From: Nocardioides sp. ChNu-153
Lineage (GTDB): Bacteria > Actinomycetota > Actinomycetes > Propionibacteriales > Nocardioidaceae
Reading direction: 5' to 3'
Length of the DNA: 64,000 nt
NCBI RefSeq assembly: GCF_030466625.1
Contig: NZ_JADEVT010000007.1
Location: 1 to 64,000, forward strand
In this document: in pieces, positions 52,764 through 62,646 of the stretch
How the letters are laid out: each line of letters begins with the position of its first letter
Numbering within the stretch: the first letter of the stretch is position 1
Program-made: the position numbers and the translations under genes
The notes under the pieces: generated by a model
Seen by the model: only the letters and a program-made list of their open reading frames with translations
Databases searched by the model: none
What the model was told of the DNA's origin: nothing

Positions 52764-54008
52764 TCAGCCGGGGGCGAGCAGCTCGCCGACGCGCCGCAGG
52801 CCGTCCAGGTCGTGCACGTCGCTGGCCAGTGCGGGCACGACCGCCGTCGGCACCTCCGGGTGCGTGGCCGCGAACCGGGCCCGCAGCGCCGCCTCGCGCT
52901 CCGTGATGCGGACGTGGTCGGCGTGCAGCCGCAGCAGGCCCTCGGTCAGCTCGGGGTCGTGCAACCCGGCGTCGTCGCGGCGGCGCTCCAGGCGCTGCGC
53001 AGCCGCCAGCGCCTCCTCGGCGCTGAGCTCCACCGGTGGGTGCGGGTGCGCCCGGTTGACGACGAGCCCGGCGAGCGGCATGCGGTCGTCGGCCAGCCGC
53101 TCGACGAAGTACGCCGCCTCGCGCAGCGCGTCCCGCTCCGGCGCGGCGACGACGACGAACGCCGTACGGGAGTCCTGCAGCAGCGAGTAGGTCTGCTGCG
53201 CGCGCTGCTGGAAGCCGCCGAAGACGGTGTCGAACGCGGCGACGAACGTCTGCAGGTCGGTGAGGACCTGGGCGCCGAGCACCTTGGTCAGCGCGTTGGT
53301 GATGAGCCCGAAGCCCATGCTCATCACGCGGGCCGGACCCTTGGCAGGTGCCAGCAGCAGCTTGATGAACCGCCCGTCGAGGAAGCTGGAGAGCCGCTCC
53401 GGGGCGTCGAGGAAGTCGAGCGCCGAACGCGAGGGCGGGGTGTCGACGACGATGAGGTCGTAGGTGCCGTCCGCCTCCGCCTGCCGGTGGATCTGGCCCA
53501 GCTTCTCCATGGCCATGTACTCCTGCGTGCCCGCGAACGAGCTCGACAGGGCGACGTAGAACGGGTTCTCCAGGATGGCCCGCGCCTTCTCCGGGCTGGC
53601 CTGGCTCTCGACGACCTCGTCGAAGGTCGACTTCATGTCGAGCATCATCGCGTCGAGGCTGCCGCCCGCCGAGGTGTCGAGACCGGTGACGGGGCGGGGG
53701 GTGTTGTCGAGCTCCTCGATGCCCATCGACTGCGCGAGGCGGCGGGCCGGGTCGATCGTCAGCACGACCACCTTCCGGCCGCGCTCGGCGGCGCGCATCG
53801 CCAGCGCCGCCGCCGTCGTCGTCTTGCCCACGCCTCCGGAGCCGCAGCACACGACGATCCCGGTGCCCCGGTCGTCGAGGAGCGCGTCGAGGTCGAGGTA
53901 CGGCGCGGGGCCCTCGGTGCCGGCCAGCGGGCCCACGCGGTGGCTGCTGCGACGGTGGGTCGCCGACCGCGCGGCCGCGCTGCCGGGGTCGGTGCTGCTG
54001 ACCGTCAT
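52764..54008 (-). CDS. ArsA/Get3-family ATPase, first of pair (Rv3680 type)
   Basis: A 414-residue ATPase of the ArsA/Get3 family. The deviant Walker A reads CCGSGGVGKTTTAAALA, with Ser where the family signature Lys usually stands; Switch motifs TIDPARRLA and VVDTPPSRSALDFLD are present. N-terminal about 45 residues are disordered. By order (ponA2, whiB, this, next ATPase) it matches Rv3680 of M. tuberculosis. Its ATPase pair with the next gene probably acts as a heteromer (inference). Confidence 0.9.
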   Translation of the reverse strand: MTVSSTDPGSAAARSATHRRSSHRVGPLAGTEGPAPYLDLDALLDDRGTGIVVCCGSGGVGKTTTAAALAMRAAERGRKVVVLTIDPARRLAQSMGIEELDNTPRPVTGLDTSAGGSLDAMMLDMKSTFDEVVESQASPEKARAILENPFYVALSSSFAGTQEYMAMEKLGQIHRQAEADGTYDLIVVDTPPSRSALDFLDAPERLSSFLDGRFIKLLLAPAKGPARVMSMGFGLITNALTKVLGAQVLTDLQTFVAAFDTVFGGFQQRAQQTYSLLQDSRTAFVVVAAPERDALREAAYFVERLADDRMPLAGLVVNRAHPHPPVELSAEEALAAAQRLERRRDDAGLHDPELTEGLLRLHADHVRITEREAALRARFAATHPEVPTAVVPALASDVHDLDGLRRVGELLAPG

Positions 54009-54030
54009 GCGTCCTCCCTCGTCACGTGCC

Positions 54031-55095
54031 TCATGCCATGCCCTGGCGCCGCAGGTGGGCGGCGAGCTCGTAGAGACCGCCGAGGTCGACGCCGCCGGCG
54101 AGGCGGGGCAGCTCGTAGGTGGGCACGTCGTACCCGGCCACGAGGGCCCGCTGCGAGTCCTCCAGCGCCCGGCGCTCGGCGTGGTCGCGGCCCTGGGCCA
54201 GCAGGTGCTCGGCCAGGGCGCCCAGGTCGTCGGGGGAGCCCTCGAGGCCGGCGGCGGCCAGGTCGCCCGCGAGCGCGGCGGGGTCGGCGGTGCCCGCGAT
54301 GACCTGGGCGAGGTCCTCGGCGTCGAGCTCGTCCGGGCGGGTCAGGTTGACGACGACGCCGCCCACGGGCAGGCCGGTGCGGCGCAGGTCGGCGATGCCG
54401 TCGGCCGTCTCCTGCACGGGCATCTCCTCGAGCACCGTCACGAAGTGCACCGCGGTGCGCGAGGAGCGGAACAGCGTCATCATCAGGTCGGCCTGCGACT
54501 TGATGGGACCCACCTTGGCCAGGCCGGCGAGCTCGTCGGAGACGTTGAGGAACTGGGTGATGCGGCCCGTCGGCGGGGCGTCGAGGACGACCGCGTCGTA
54601 CTGGCGGGCGCCCTTGCCGCGGCGCCCCGGCTTCGCCGCCTCGAAGACCTTGCCGGTGAGGAGCACGTCCCGCACGCCCGGAGCGATCGTGGTCGCGAAC
54701 TCGATGACGCCGAACTTGTCGAGGGCGCGGCCGGCGCGACCGAGGCGGTAGTACATCGCCAGGTAGTCGAGCAGCGCCGACTCGGCGTCGATGTGGAGGG
54801 CGTGCACCGTGCCCGCCGGGCCCCGGGGCGAGCCGTCCGGGGCGGTGGCACCGGGCGTGGCCGGCAGCCCCTTCGCGATCTGGCGCTCCTCGTAGGGCAG
54901 CGGGTCGACGTCGAACATCCGGGCGATGCCCTGGCGGCCCTCGACCTCGCAGAGCAGGACGCTGCGACCGGTGGAGGCCAGCGCGAGCGCGAGCGCCGCG
55001 GCGACCGTGGACTTGCCCGTGCCGCCCTTGCCCGTGACCACGTGGAGCTGCACGTCGCGCCAGTGGGTGGCGTCGGGGACCGTGGCGGGGGGCAC
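54031..55095 (-). CDS. ArsA/Get3-family ATPase, second of pair (Rv3679 type)
   Basis: A 354-residue ATPase with an intact deviant Walker A TGKGGTGKSTVAAALALA (signature Lys kept), CEVEGRQGIARMFD and VVLDAPPTGRITQFLN. It keeps the signature lysine that its partner has lost. Matches Rv3679 by position. Stops 22 bases before the partner start in the same direction, so they are cotranscribed. Confidence 0.9.
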   Translation of the reverse strand: MPPATVPDATHWRDVQLHVVTGKGGTGKSTVAAALALALASTGRSVLLCEVEGRQGIARMFDVDPLPYEERQIAKGLPATPGATAPDGSPRGPAGTVHALHIDAESALLDYLAMYYRLGRAGRALDKFGVIEFATTIAPGVRDVLLTGKVFEAAKPGRRGKGARQYDAVVLDAPPTGRITQFLNVSDELAGLAKVGPIKSQADLMMTLFRSSRTAVHFVTVLEEMPVQETADGIADLRRTGLPVGGVVVNLTRPDELDAEDLAQVIAGTADPAALAGDLAAAGLEGSPDDLGALAEHLLAQGRDHAERRALEDSQRALVAGYDVPTYELPRLAGGVDLGGLYELAAHLRRQGMA

Positions 55096-55149
55096 CTCGC
55101 GATCCTAGCCACGGGGCGGGTGGCGGGTCCGGCGTGTGAGGATCGAGCC

Positions 55150-55455
55150 ATGTCGACCTCGATCTACGCCGTCACCTACGCCTACTCCGACGACGTCACG
55201 CTGCGCGACGAGCACCGCGCCGCCCACCGGGAGTACCTCGCGGGCCTCGCCGACGAGGGCCGCATGGTCGTCTCCGGCCCGTGGGGCGCGGACGAGGCCC
55301 CCGGCGCCCTGCTGCTCTTCCGCGGCGGCTCCGCCGACGAGGTGCGCGCGATGACCGCCGAGGACCCCTTCGTCACGATCGGCGTCGTCGTCGAGCAGAC
55401 CGTCCGTGCCTGGGAGCCCGTGCTCGGCCCCGGCAAGGACGCCTTCGCCGGCTGA
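55150..55455 (+). CDS. YCII-related domain protein
   Basis: A 101-residue protein of the YciI fold (ferredoxin-like): YAVTYAYSDDVTLRDEHRAAHREYLAGLADEGRMVVSGPW and LLLFRGGSADEVRAMTAEDPFVTIGVV. The conserved His (HRAAHREYL) and Asp (EDPF) are kept. Function of YCII proteins is mostly unknown. GAGGAT is 6 nt before the ATG. Outside the conserved crp-ponA2 block. Confidence 0.85.
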   Translation: MSTSIYAVTYAYSDDVTLRDEHRAAHREYLAGLADEGRMVVSGPWGADEAPGALLLFRGGSADEVRAMTAEDPFVTIGVVVEQTVRAWEPVLGPGKDAFAG

Positions 55456-55474
55456 GCCTCCGCCCACGGGACGC

Positions 55475-55537
55475 CGTAGTCCCTGACGAAACCGTCGCGA
55501 CACGCCGGTCGGGACGTCGGGAACGTCAGGGACTACG
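55475..55537. repeat. Inverted repeat CGTAGTCCCTGACG, long-loop hairpin
   Basis: Perfect 14-bp arms at 55475-55488 and 55524-55537, 35 nt apart. It stands between two convergent genes (YCII and FtsX-type). Size and loop are like family 2 but the sequence is unrelated. It may be a terminator, though the loop is long, or a third repeat family; only one copy is in the window. Confidence 0.7.
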
Positions 55538-55584
55538 TCGGGCCCCGCCCCGGGTGGGGTACGGCGAGACGCGGGGCCCGCGCC

Positions 55585-58142
55585 TCAGTCCGCCGTCAGC
55601 CCCGCCGCGGGGCTGATGCGTGCGGCCCGGCGGGCGGGCAGTACGCAGGCGACGAGCCCGGCCAGGGCGGCGACGGCGACGACGGCCGCGAGCTGGCCCC
55701 AGGGCAGCACGAGCGCGGCGTCGCCGATGGCCGGCTGCACCATGACGCGCACGCCGATCACCGCGAAGAACACCCCGACGGCCGTGCCGAGCAGCGTCGC
55801 CACCACCGAGAGCAGCACCCCCTCCGCGGCGAGCGTGCGCCGCAGCTGCCGGCGCGTCAGGCCGAGCGCCCGCAGCAGCGCGTTCTCCCGGGCCCGCTCC
55901 AGCACCGACAGGCCGAGCGTGCTGCCGATGCCGACGAGCGCGATGAGCACGCCGATGCCCAGCAGGCCCACGACCGCCATCACCACGACGTCGAGCTGGG
56001 TGTCGACCCAGTCCCGCTGCTGCACGAGCGGGGTGACGCCGGCCCCGCTGCCGCTGGCGGCGGCCTCCAGGTCGGCGACGAGGTCGTCGACGTCGGCGCC
56101 GTCGTCGGCGCGCAACCACACGGCGTACGGCTCCGTGTCGTCCCCGACCAGCGCCTGGAGCGTCGCCGGAGAGACGAGGGCCGCCGAGCCCCACCCGCTG
56201 TCGACCAGCCGCGGCGTGAGCGTGCGGGTGCCGGCGGCCGTCGTCACCTCGACCCGCTCGGGCACGCCCGCGGTGCCGACGACGTCGTAGGGCACCGCGA
56301 TCTCGTCGTCCGCCGGGGCGGCGATGGTGCGGTCCCCGCGGACGACCTCGTCGAGGGACCCGTCGGCGTCCTCGGCGGCGGCCGGTGCCGCGAGCGGGAG
56401 GGTGTCGCTGGACCAGACCTCCTCCGGGGGCAGGCCGCCGGTGTCGGTGCCCGCGGCGGGGGCGACCGCGGCGAGGCCGCCGGGCACGACGAGCGCCGCG
56501 TCGACGCCGCGCACCTCGGCGAGCCGGTCCGCGAGGTCGGCGTCGAGCGGGCCGGCGTCGGCGGCGACCGTGACGTCGACCGGGAACTGCTGGTCCAGCT
56601 CGACCGCCGTCGCCGACCGGGCACTCGCCATCCCCGTCAGCACGGCGGTGGTGAGCGTGACCCCGATGAGCAGGGAGGCGGTGGTGGCCGCCGTACGACG
56701 GGGGTTGCGCACCGCGTTGTCGCCCGCGATGCGGGCGGCGGGGCCGGTACGCCGGACCGCGAGCCCCACGAGCCGCAGCAGCGCCGGCACGACGACGGGC
56801 CCGAGCAGCACGACGCCGGCGAAGAACGCGGTGCCGCCGGCGACCATGACGAGCAGGTTCGCCGTGGCGACCGCCAGGGCGAGTCCCACGCCGCCCGCGA
56901 CGAGCACGAGCCCGCCGAGCGCGATCCGGGCCCGGCCCGCGGTCGTGCGCACCGACGGCGCGGCCTCGGGGCGCAGGGCCGCCAGCGGGCTCACCCGCGT
57001 CGCGGTGCGGGTGGGCAGCCACGCGGCGACCACCGTGGTGACGACGCCGCCGAGGAACGCCGCGCCCCACCACAGGGGCGAGGGCCGGACAGCGCCCAGC
57101 GGGAAGTCGACGCTCGCCCGCAGCAGCGCGACGCCGCCGTACCCCAGGGCCGCGCCCAGCGCGAGGCCGGTCAGCGAGGCCAGGAGACCGACCACGAGGG
57201 CCTCGAGGCGGATCGCCCGGCGCACCTGCCGGCGGGTGGCGCCGACGCAGCGCAGCAGCGCGAGGTCGCGCAGGCGCTGGGCGAAGAGGATGGAGAAGGT
57301 GTTGGCGATGACCATCACCGACACGACCGCCGCGATGGCGGCGAAGAGCAGCACGAGCATCGCCATGACGTCGACCTGCTGGTTGGCCTGCTGCAGCCGG
57401 TCGTCCGCGACCTCGGCCGGGGTGAACGTCTCGAGCAGGCCGGTGGTCTCGACGTCGGCGTCGACGCTGCCCGACCCGTCGTCGCCCAGCGCCGCGATCG
57501 CGTCGGCGGCCGCGTCGACGTCGCCACCGGGGGCGACGGCGTACGTGACCGTCTCGGCCCACCAGCCCTCGAGGGTGCGCATCGTCGCGAACGGCACCCA
57601 CAGGGCGCTGGAGGCCAGGCGGGTGCCGTCGGCGAGACCGACCACGGTGAGGGTGGTCGCGCCCTCCCCGCTGCCGACGACGAGCTCGTCGCCGACGGCG
57701 ACGTCGCGGGCCCGGGCCTGCGAGGCGCTGACGACGGCCTCGTCGGGCGCCTCGGCACCGCGGCCCTCGACGACGTCCTGCCAGACCAGGGACGGGTCGT
57801 CGGCCCAGGTGCCGATCTCGGCGTCGGTGGCGACGGTCGAGCCGTCGGCGCGCTCGACCGTCAGCCAGGTCTGGGCCAGCGGCACGGCGGCGTCGCCCCG
57901 CTCCTCGGCCAGGTCGACGACGGCCTCGACGCCGGTGTTGTTCGGCCACCCGTCCAGCCCGCCACCGGTGACGACGAGGTCGCCCTTCTCGTAGGGCTTG
58001 CCGACCTCGCCGGTCAGCCCGCCGCGGGCCGAGGAGGCGAGGGCGTCGGTGACGACCACGAACGCGACCGCGATCGCCACGGCGAGGACGGCGGCGACGT
58101 AGCGGCGGGTGTGGGTGCGCAGCGACGCGAGCAGCACCGTCC

Positions 58143-58146
<4 letters not shown>
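55585..58146 (-). CDS. FtsX-type ABC transporter permease (MacB-like, two FtsX domains)
   Basis: An 853-residue permease with an N-terminal helix, a large extracytoplasmic domain (about 45-250), a first FtsX helix triplet (VMAMLVLLFAAIAAVVSVMVIANTFSILFAQRLRDLALLRCVGATRR), more helices, a second extracytoplasmic domain (about 520-710) and a C-terminal FtsX triplet ending LVACVLPARRAARISPAAGL. Partner of the adjacent ATPase (overlap 4 bp). Likely exports a lipid, peptide or antibiotic, or acts as a mechanotransmitter; substrate unknown. Confidence 0.92.
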
Positions 58147-58949
<803 letters not shown>

Positions 58950-58956
58950 GACCAGG

Positions 58957-58962
58957 ACGCTA
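58957..58962 (-). promoter_or_regulatory. -10-like TAGCGT of the ABC operon, leaderless
   Basis: On the minus strand TAGCGT, then CCTGGTC, then ATG at 58949. Identical hexamer and spacing to that of the kinase gene at 40811. Confidence 0.5.
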
Positions 58963-59102
58963 GGTACGGCGGGGCCCCCGGGTCGTCCGGCGACCGGTGG
59001 ATCCTGCGGCGGGCGGGGCTGCCGCCGTACGCCGGGGGGTGGACGCCCCCGTGGCCGGCCGTCCCCCCCCGGGGGATGACGGCCCCGGTCCGGGCGCGGC
59101 GC

Positions 59103-59828
59103 TCAGCCCGCGGAGACGACGCCGGTCTCGTAGGCGAGGACGACGAGCTGCACGCGGTCGCGGGAGCCGGTCTTGGCCAGCAGGCGGCTGACGTGGGTCT
59201 TCACGGTGGCCTCGCCGACGAAGAGCGCGGTCGCGATCTCGCCGTTGGACAGGCCGCGGCCCACGAGCTCCAGCACCTCGGCCTCGCGGTCGGTGAGGTT
59301 CGCGAGCCTCGGGTCGGGTACGGCGTCCCCCGCCGCGGGCGGGCCCGCCGCCGTCGCACCCGGGCCGGCCCCGTCGGGCAGCGTCGCGGCGAAGTGGTCG
59401 AGCAGCCGGCGGGTCGTCGACGGCGCGACGACGGCGTCGCCGGCGTGCACCCGCCGGACGGCCTCGAGCAGCTCGGGCGGGGTCGCGTCCTTGAGGAGGA
59501 ACGCCGAGGCACCGGCCTTGAGGGCGGCGAAGGCGTACTCGTCGAGGTCGAACGTGGTGAGCACGATGACGCGCGGGACCGGTCGTCCGGCGGCGGCCTC
59601 GGCGGCCAGCCGGCGGGTGGCGTCGACGCCGTCCATCCGGGGCATCCGCACGTCCATGAGCACGACGTCGGCGGTGACGGCGCCCAGGCGGCGCAGCGCC
59701 TCCTCACCGTCGCCGGCCTCGCCGACGACGGTCAGGTCGTCCTGGCTCTCCACCAGCATGCGGAAGCCGGCCCGCACCATCTGCTGGTCGTCGACGAGGA
59801 AGACGCGGATCGGCTCGGTGACGCTCAC
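59103..59828 (-). CDS. NarL/FixJ-type response regulator, second
   Basis: A 241-residue regulator: receiver with phosphoacceptor D59 (VVLMDVRMPRMDG), KDATPPELLEAV (switch Lys), a linker rich in A, P and G and a LuxR-type HTH (LTDREAEVLELVGRGLSNGEIATALFVGEATVKTHVSRLL). GTG start overlapping the kinase stop by 4 bp. Its partner kinase is broken by a nonsense codon, so this regulator may be inactive, constitutive or driven by another kinase. Confidence 0.92.
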   Translation of the reverse strand: MSVTEPIRVFLVDDQQMVRAGFRMLVESQDDLTVVGEAGDGEEALRRLGAVTADVVLMDVRMPRMDGVDATRRLAAEAAAGRPVPRVIVLTTFDLDEYAFAALKAGASAFLLKDATPPELLEAVRRVHAGDAVVAPSTTRRLLDHFAATLPDGAGPGATAAGPPAAGDAVPDPRLANLTDREAEVLELVGRGLSNGEIATALFVGEATVKTHVSRLLAKTGSRDRVQLVVLAYETGVVSAG

Positions 59829-61000
59829 ACGGGGATCCTCGCACCGACCTCGAACCCGCCGCCGGGCCGCGGGCCGGCGGTGACGCTGCCACCGGCCGCG
59901 CGCACCCGCTCGCGCATCCCCACGAGTCCGAGGCCGCCCGACGGGGCGTCGCGGCCCGGGGTCGCAGCGGCACCGCGTCCGTCGTCGGTGACCCGCACGA
60001 CGACCTCCCCCGGTGCCTCGGCGACGACGACCTCCACGGTGTCCACGGGGCCGGCGTGCCGCCGTACGTTCGTGAGGGCCTCCTGCACGACGCGGTAGAC
60101 GACGAGGGCCGTCCCGTCGGGCACGGCGGGGGCCGGGTCGGGAAGGCTCGCGATGATCGGCAGGCCGTCGGCGGCGGCCTGGTCGAGGAGGTGGGGCAGG
60201 TCCGCCAGGCCGGGCTACGGGGCGGTGCCCGTGCGGTCGGAGCGGAGCAGGCCGAGCAGGCGGCGCATCTCGGTGAGGGCCTCGCGCCCCGTGCCGGCGA
60301 TCGTCTCGAGCGTGCGGGTGGCGACGTCGGGGTCCTTGGCGGCGGCGTAGCGCGCCCCGTCCGCCTGCACCACGATCACCGACAGGCCGTGGGCGACGAC
60401 GTCGTGCATCTCCCGGGCGATGCGGGCGCGCTCGTCGGAGGCGGCGAGCTCGGCGCGCTGCTCGGCGTCGCGGGCGAGGTGCTGGGTGTGGGCGAGGAGG
60501 GCGTCGACGTACGCCGCCCGCGTGCGCCCCAGCGTGCCGAGCGCCCAGGCGGCGAGCACGATGAGCCCGATCGTGACGGCGTAGCTGCGGGCGGCCACGA
60601 GCCCGTCGCCGTACGCCATCGTCCAGTCGAGCGCCGCGACCACGGCGGCCACGAGCCCCGTGGCGAGCGCGGCGTAGCCCGCCCGGGCGGAGGAGAACCG
60701 CGCCACGGAGTAGACCGCGACCGGGAACGCGAGCTGGCTGGGCAGGGGATCGCCGAGGAGCGGCACCTGCAGCGCGCTCGCCGCGACGACCGCCGCGAAG
60801 GTCGCCACCGGGTGGTGGCGGCGCCACAGCAGCGGCAGGGTCTGCGCCGCGCCGAGCCCCAGGGCGACGACGGAGGAGAGGCTGACGCCGCCCACGAACG
60901 CCAGGAACCCGATGCCCCCGACCACCGCCAGGTCGAGGAGCGCGGCCCCCCGCGGGCCCAGCCGTCGGGGCTGCCGCGGCAGCACGGCGACGGTCGTCAT
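59825..61000 (-). pseudogene. Sensor histidine kinase interrupted by an in-frame TAG
   Basis: One open frame of 391 codons from the ATG at 61000 to 59828, cut by TAG at 60215-60217 (codon 262). Before it: four to six helices, the dimerisation helix with H199 (ARIAREMHDVVAHGLSVI). After it, in the same frame: PGLADLPHLLDQA and the HATPase domain (VVYRVVQEALTNVRRHAG, VTDDGRG, GGLGLVGMRERV). Homologues usually have PQPGL with Gln (CAG) at the stop position, so one C-to-T change would explain it. The N-part alone lacks the ATP-binding domain. A GTG at 60124 could restart the ATPase part. Sequencing error is possible. Confidence 0.85.
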
Positions 61001-61008
61001 GACCGGTG

Positions 61009-61014
61009 AGCGTA
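61009..61014 (-). promoter_or_regulatory. -10-like TACGCT of the interrupted kinase gene, leaderless
   Basis: On the minus strand TACGCT, then CACCGGTC, then ATG at 61000. Confidence 0.4.
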
Positions 61015-61124
61015 CGGCGCGCCGTACCCGCCCCGCGTCCGCCTGCGGGTGGATCCGACGCCGCTCCCGCCCCGGCCCGCCGTCGAGCCGGGCGTCGCAC
61101 GGGTCGGGCGGCGAGCGCGCCGAG

Positions 61125-61130
61125 TAGGGT
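61125..61130 (+). promoter_or_regulatory. -10-like TAGGGT of the DUF4177-ridA operon, leaderless
   Basis: TAGGGT, then GCCCCGC, then ATG at 61138. Same hexamer and spacing as at 40905. Confidence 0.5.
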
Positions 61131-61137
61131 GCCCCGC

Positions 61138-61293
61138 ATGACGAAGTGGGAGTACCAGGTGGCGCCGATTCCGCTCCACAACGAGGCACTGATGCTGAAC
61201 AACTTCGGCCAGGACGGCTGGGAGCTGGTGGCCATCCACACCAACGCCCAGGGCGGCCTCGTCGCCTTCCTCAAGCGTCCCGGCCAGGGCTGA
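61138..61293 (+). CDS. DUF4177 small protein (Rv3678A-like)
   Basis: A 51-residue protein: KWEYQVAPIPLHNEALMLNNFGQDGWELVAIHT. WEY.....G..GWELV is the DUF4177 core. Function unknown. It begins a run of tightly spaced + strand genes (ridA, NUDIX, MBL), and its position next to ridA matches the mycobacterial arrangement. Confidence 0.88.
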   Translation: MTKWEYQVAPIPLHNEALMLNNFGQDGWELVAIHTNAQGGLVAFLKRPGQG

Positions 61294-61296
61294 GCA

Positions 61297-61755
61297 GTGG
61301 CGCACCCCGAGGAGCGCCTGGCCGAGCTCGGCCTGACGGTGCCCGAGGTCGCCAAGCCGGTCGCGGCGTACGTGCCGGCGGTCCGCTCGGGCATCCACGT
61401 CATGACGTCCGGCCAGCTGCCCATGCGCGGCGGCGAGCTGATGGCGACCGGCAAGGTCGGGGGAGCGGTGAGCCCCGAGGACGCCGTGGCCTGCGCGCAG
61501 CAGTGCGCGCTCAACGCCCTCGCCGCCGTCAAGGCCGAGATCGGTGACCTGGCCCTGGTCAAGCGCGTGGTCAAGGTGGTCGCGTTCGTGTCCTCGACCC
61601 CCGACTTCACGGGGCAGCCGCAGGTCGCGAACGGGGCCTCCGAGCTGCTGGGCCGGGTCTTCGGCGAGGCCGGGGTGCACGCGCGCTCCGCGGTCGGCGT
61701 GCCGGTGCTGCCGCTCGACGCGCCCGTCGAGGTCGAGATCGTCGTCGAGGTCTGA
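61297..61755 (+). CDS. RidA/YjgF-family protein (Rv3678c-like)
   Basis: A 152-residue RidA-like protein, whose family removes reactive imine/enamine intermediates. VRSGIHVMTSGQLPMRGGELMATGKVGGAVSPEDAVACAQQCALNALAAVK and FTGQPQVANGASELLGRVFGEAG are typical of the longer YjgF form; the classical catalytic Arg appears to be absent in the usual place, which occurs in several RidA subgroups. GTG start 3 nt after the previous stop. Confidence 0.88.
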   Translation: MAHPEERLAELGLTVPEVAKPVAAYVPAVRSGIHVMTSGQLPMRGGELMATGKVGGAVSPEDAVACAQQCALNALAAVKAEIGDLALVKRVVKVVAFVSSTPDFTGQPQVANGASELLGRVFGEAGVHARSAVGVPVLPLDAPVEVEIVVEV

Positions 61756-61757
61756 GC

Positions 61758-62645
61758 GTGCGGATCCCGCTGCCGCCGGTGCCCGTGCCCGACGAGGTCG
61801 TCGCGCTGGCGGGGGAGTACGCCGCGGGGCGGCGCACGCCCGCGGAGCCCCGTGACGCCGCGACGGTCGTGCTCGTGCGCGACGGCGCCGGTGACCCCGG
61901 CGGTCCCGAGCTCTACCTGCTGCGGCGGCACACGTCGATGGCGTTCGCGGCCGGCATGGCGGTGTTCCCCGGCGGCGGGGTCGACCCGCGCGACTTCGAC
62001 GCCGACCTGGGTGACGGCGGCTGGGCCGGGCCGTCGCCCGCGGCCTGGGCCGAGCGTCTCGGCGTCGACGAGGAGCGGGCGGCGGCGCTGGTCTGCGCCG
62101 CGGTGCGCGAGACGTTCGAGGAGTCCGGCGTGCTGCTCGCCGGCGCCTCCGCCGACGAGGTCGTCGCCGACACGACGGGGGCGGACTGGGAGGCCGACCG
62201 GGTCGCCCTGGAGACCCACGAGCTCGCCTTCACCGACTTCCTCGCCCGCCGCGGCCTGGTGCTGCGCACCGACCTGCTCGGTGTCTGGGACGCCTGGGTG
62301 ACGCCCCGCTTCGAGCCGAAGCGCTACCGCACGTGGTTCTTCGCCGCCGCCCTGCCCGCGGGCCAGCGCACCCGCGACGTCTCGACGGAGTCGTCCTCGG
62401 TGGAGTGGGTGCCCGCGGCCGACGCCGTGGTCGCCGCCGAGACCGGGGGCACGGCGATGATGCCCCCGACGTACCTCACGTGCCTCGACGTGGCCCAGCA
62501 GCCGAGCGCCGCGGCCGTCCTCGCCGAGGCGGGTCGGCGCACCGTGGAGATGTTCGAGCCCGACGTCGAGCGGCTGCCGGACGGCGGCTGGACGATGTCG
62601 ATGCCCGACCGGATGCGTCCCGTCCTCGCGGCGCACCGCGGCTGA
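61758..62645 (+). CDS. NUDIX hydrolase
   Basis: A 295-residue NUDIX-type hydrolase. AFAAGMAVFPGGGVDPRDFD and AAVRETFEESGVLLAG give the NUDIX box with an insertion between its two parts, a form common in actinobacterial NUDT19-like members. Substrate unknown (a nucleotide or CoA derivative is likely for this subgroup). GTG start 2 nt after ridA; the next gene starts 1 nt after it, so this is one operon. Confidence 0.88.
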   Translation: MRIPLPPVPVPDEVVALAGEYAAGRRTPAEPRDAATVVLVRDGAGDPGGPELYLLRRHTSMAFAAGMAVFPGGGVDPRDFDADLGDGGWAGPSPAAWAERLGVDEERAAALVCAAVRETFEESGVLLAGASADEVVADTTGADWEADRVALETHELAFTDFLARRGLVLRTDLLGVWDAWVTPRFEPKRYRTWFFAAALPAGQRTRDVSTESSSVEWVPAADAVVAAETGGTAMMPPTYLTCLDVAQQPSAAAVLAEAGRRTVEMFEPDVERLPDGGWTMSMPDRMRPVLAAHRG

Positions 62646-62646
62646 G

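Noticed and set aside
60215-60217. The TAG in the kinase gene as a recoded (pyrrolysine-like) codon
   Set aside because: No pyl genes or a recoding element were seen, and the position fits a plain Gln-to-stop change; a point mutation or sequencing error is simpler.
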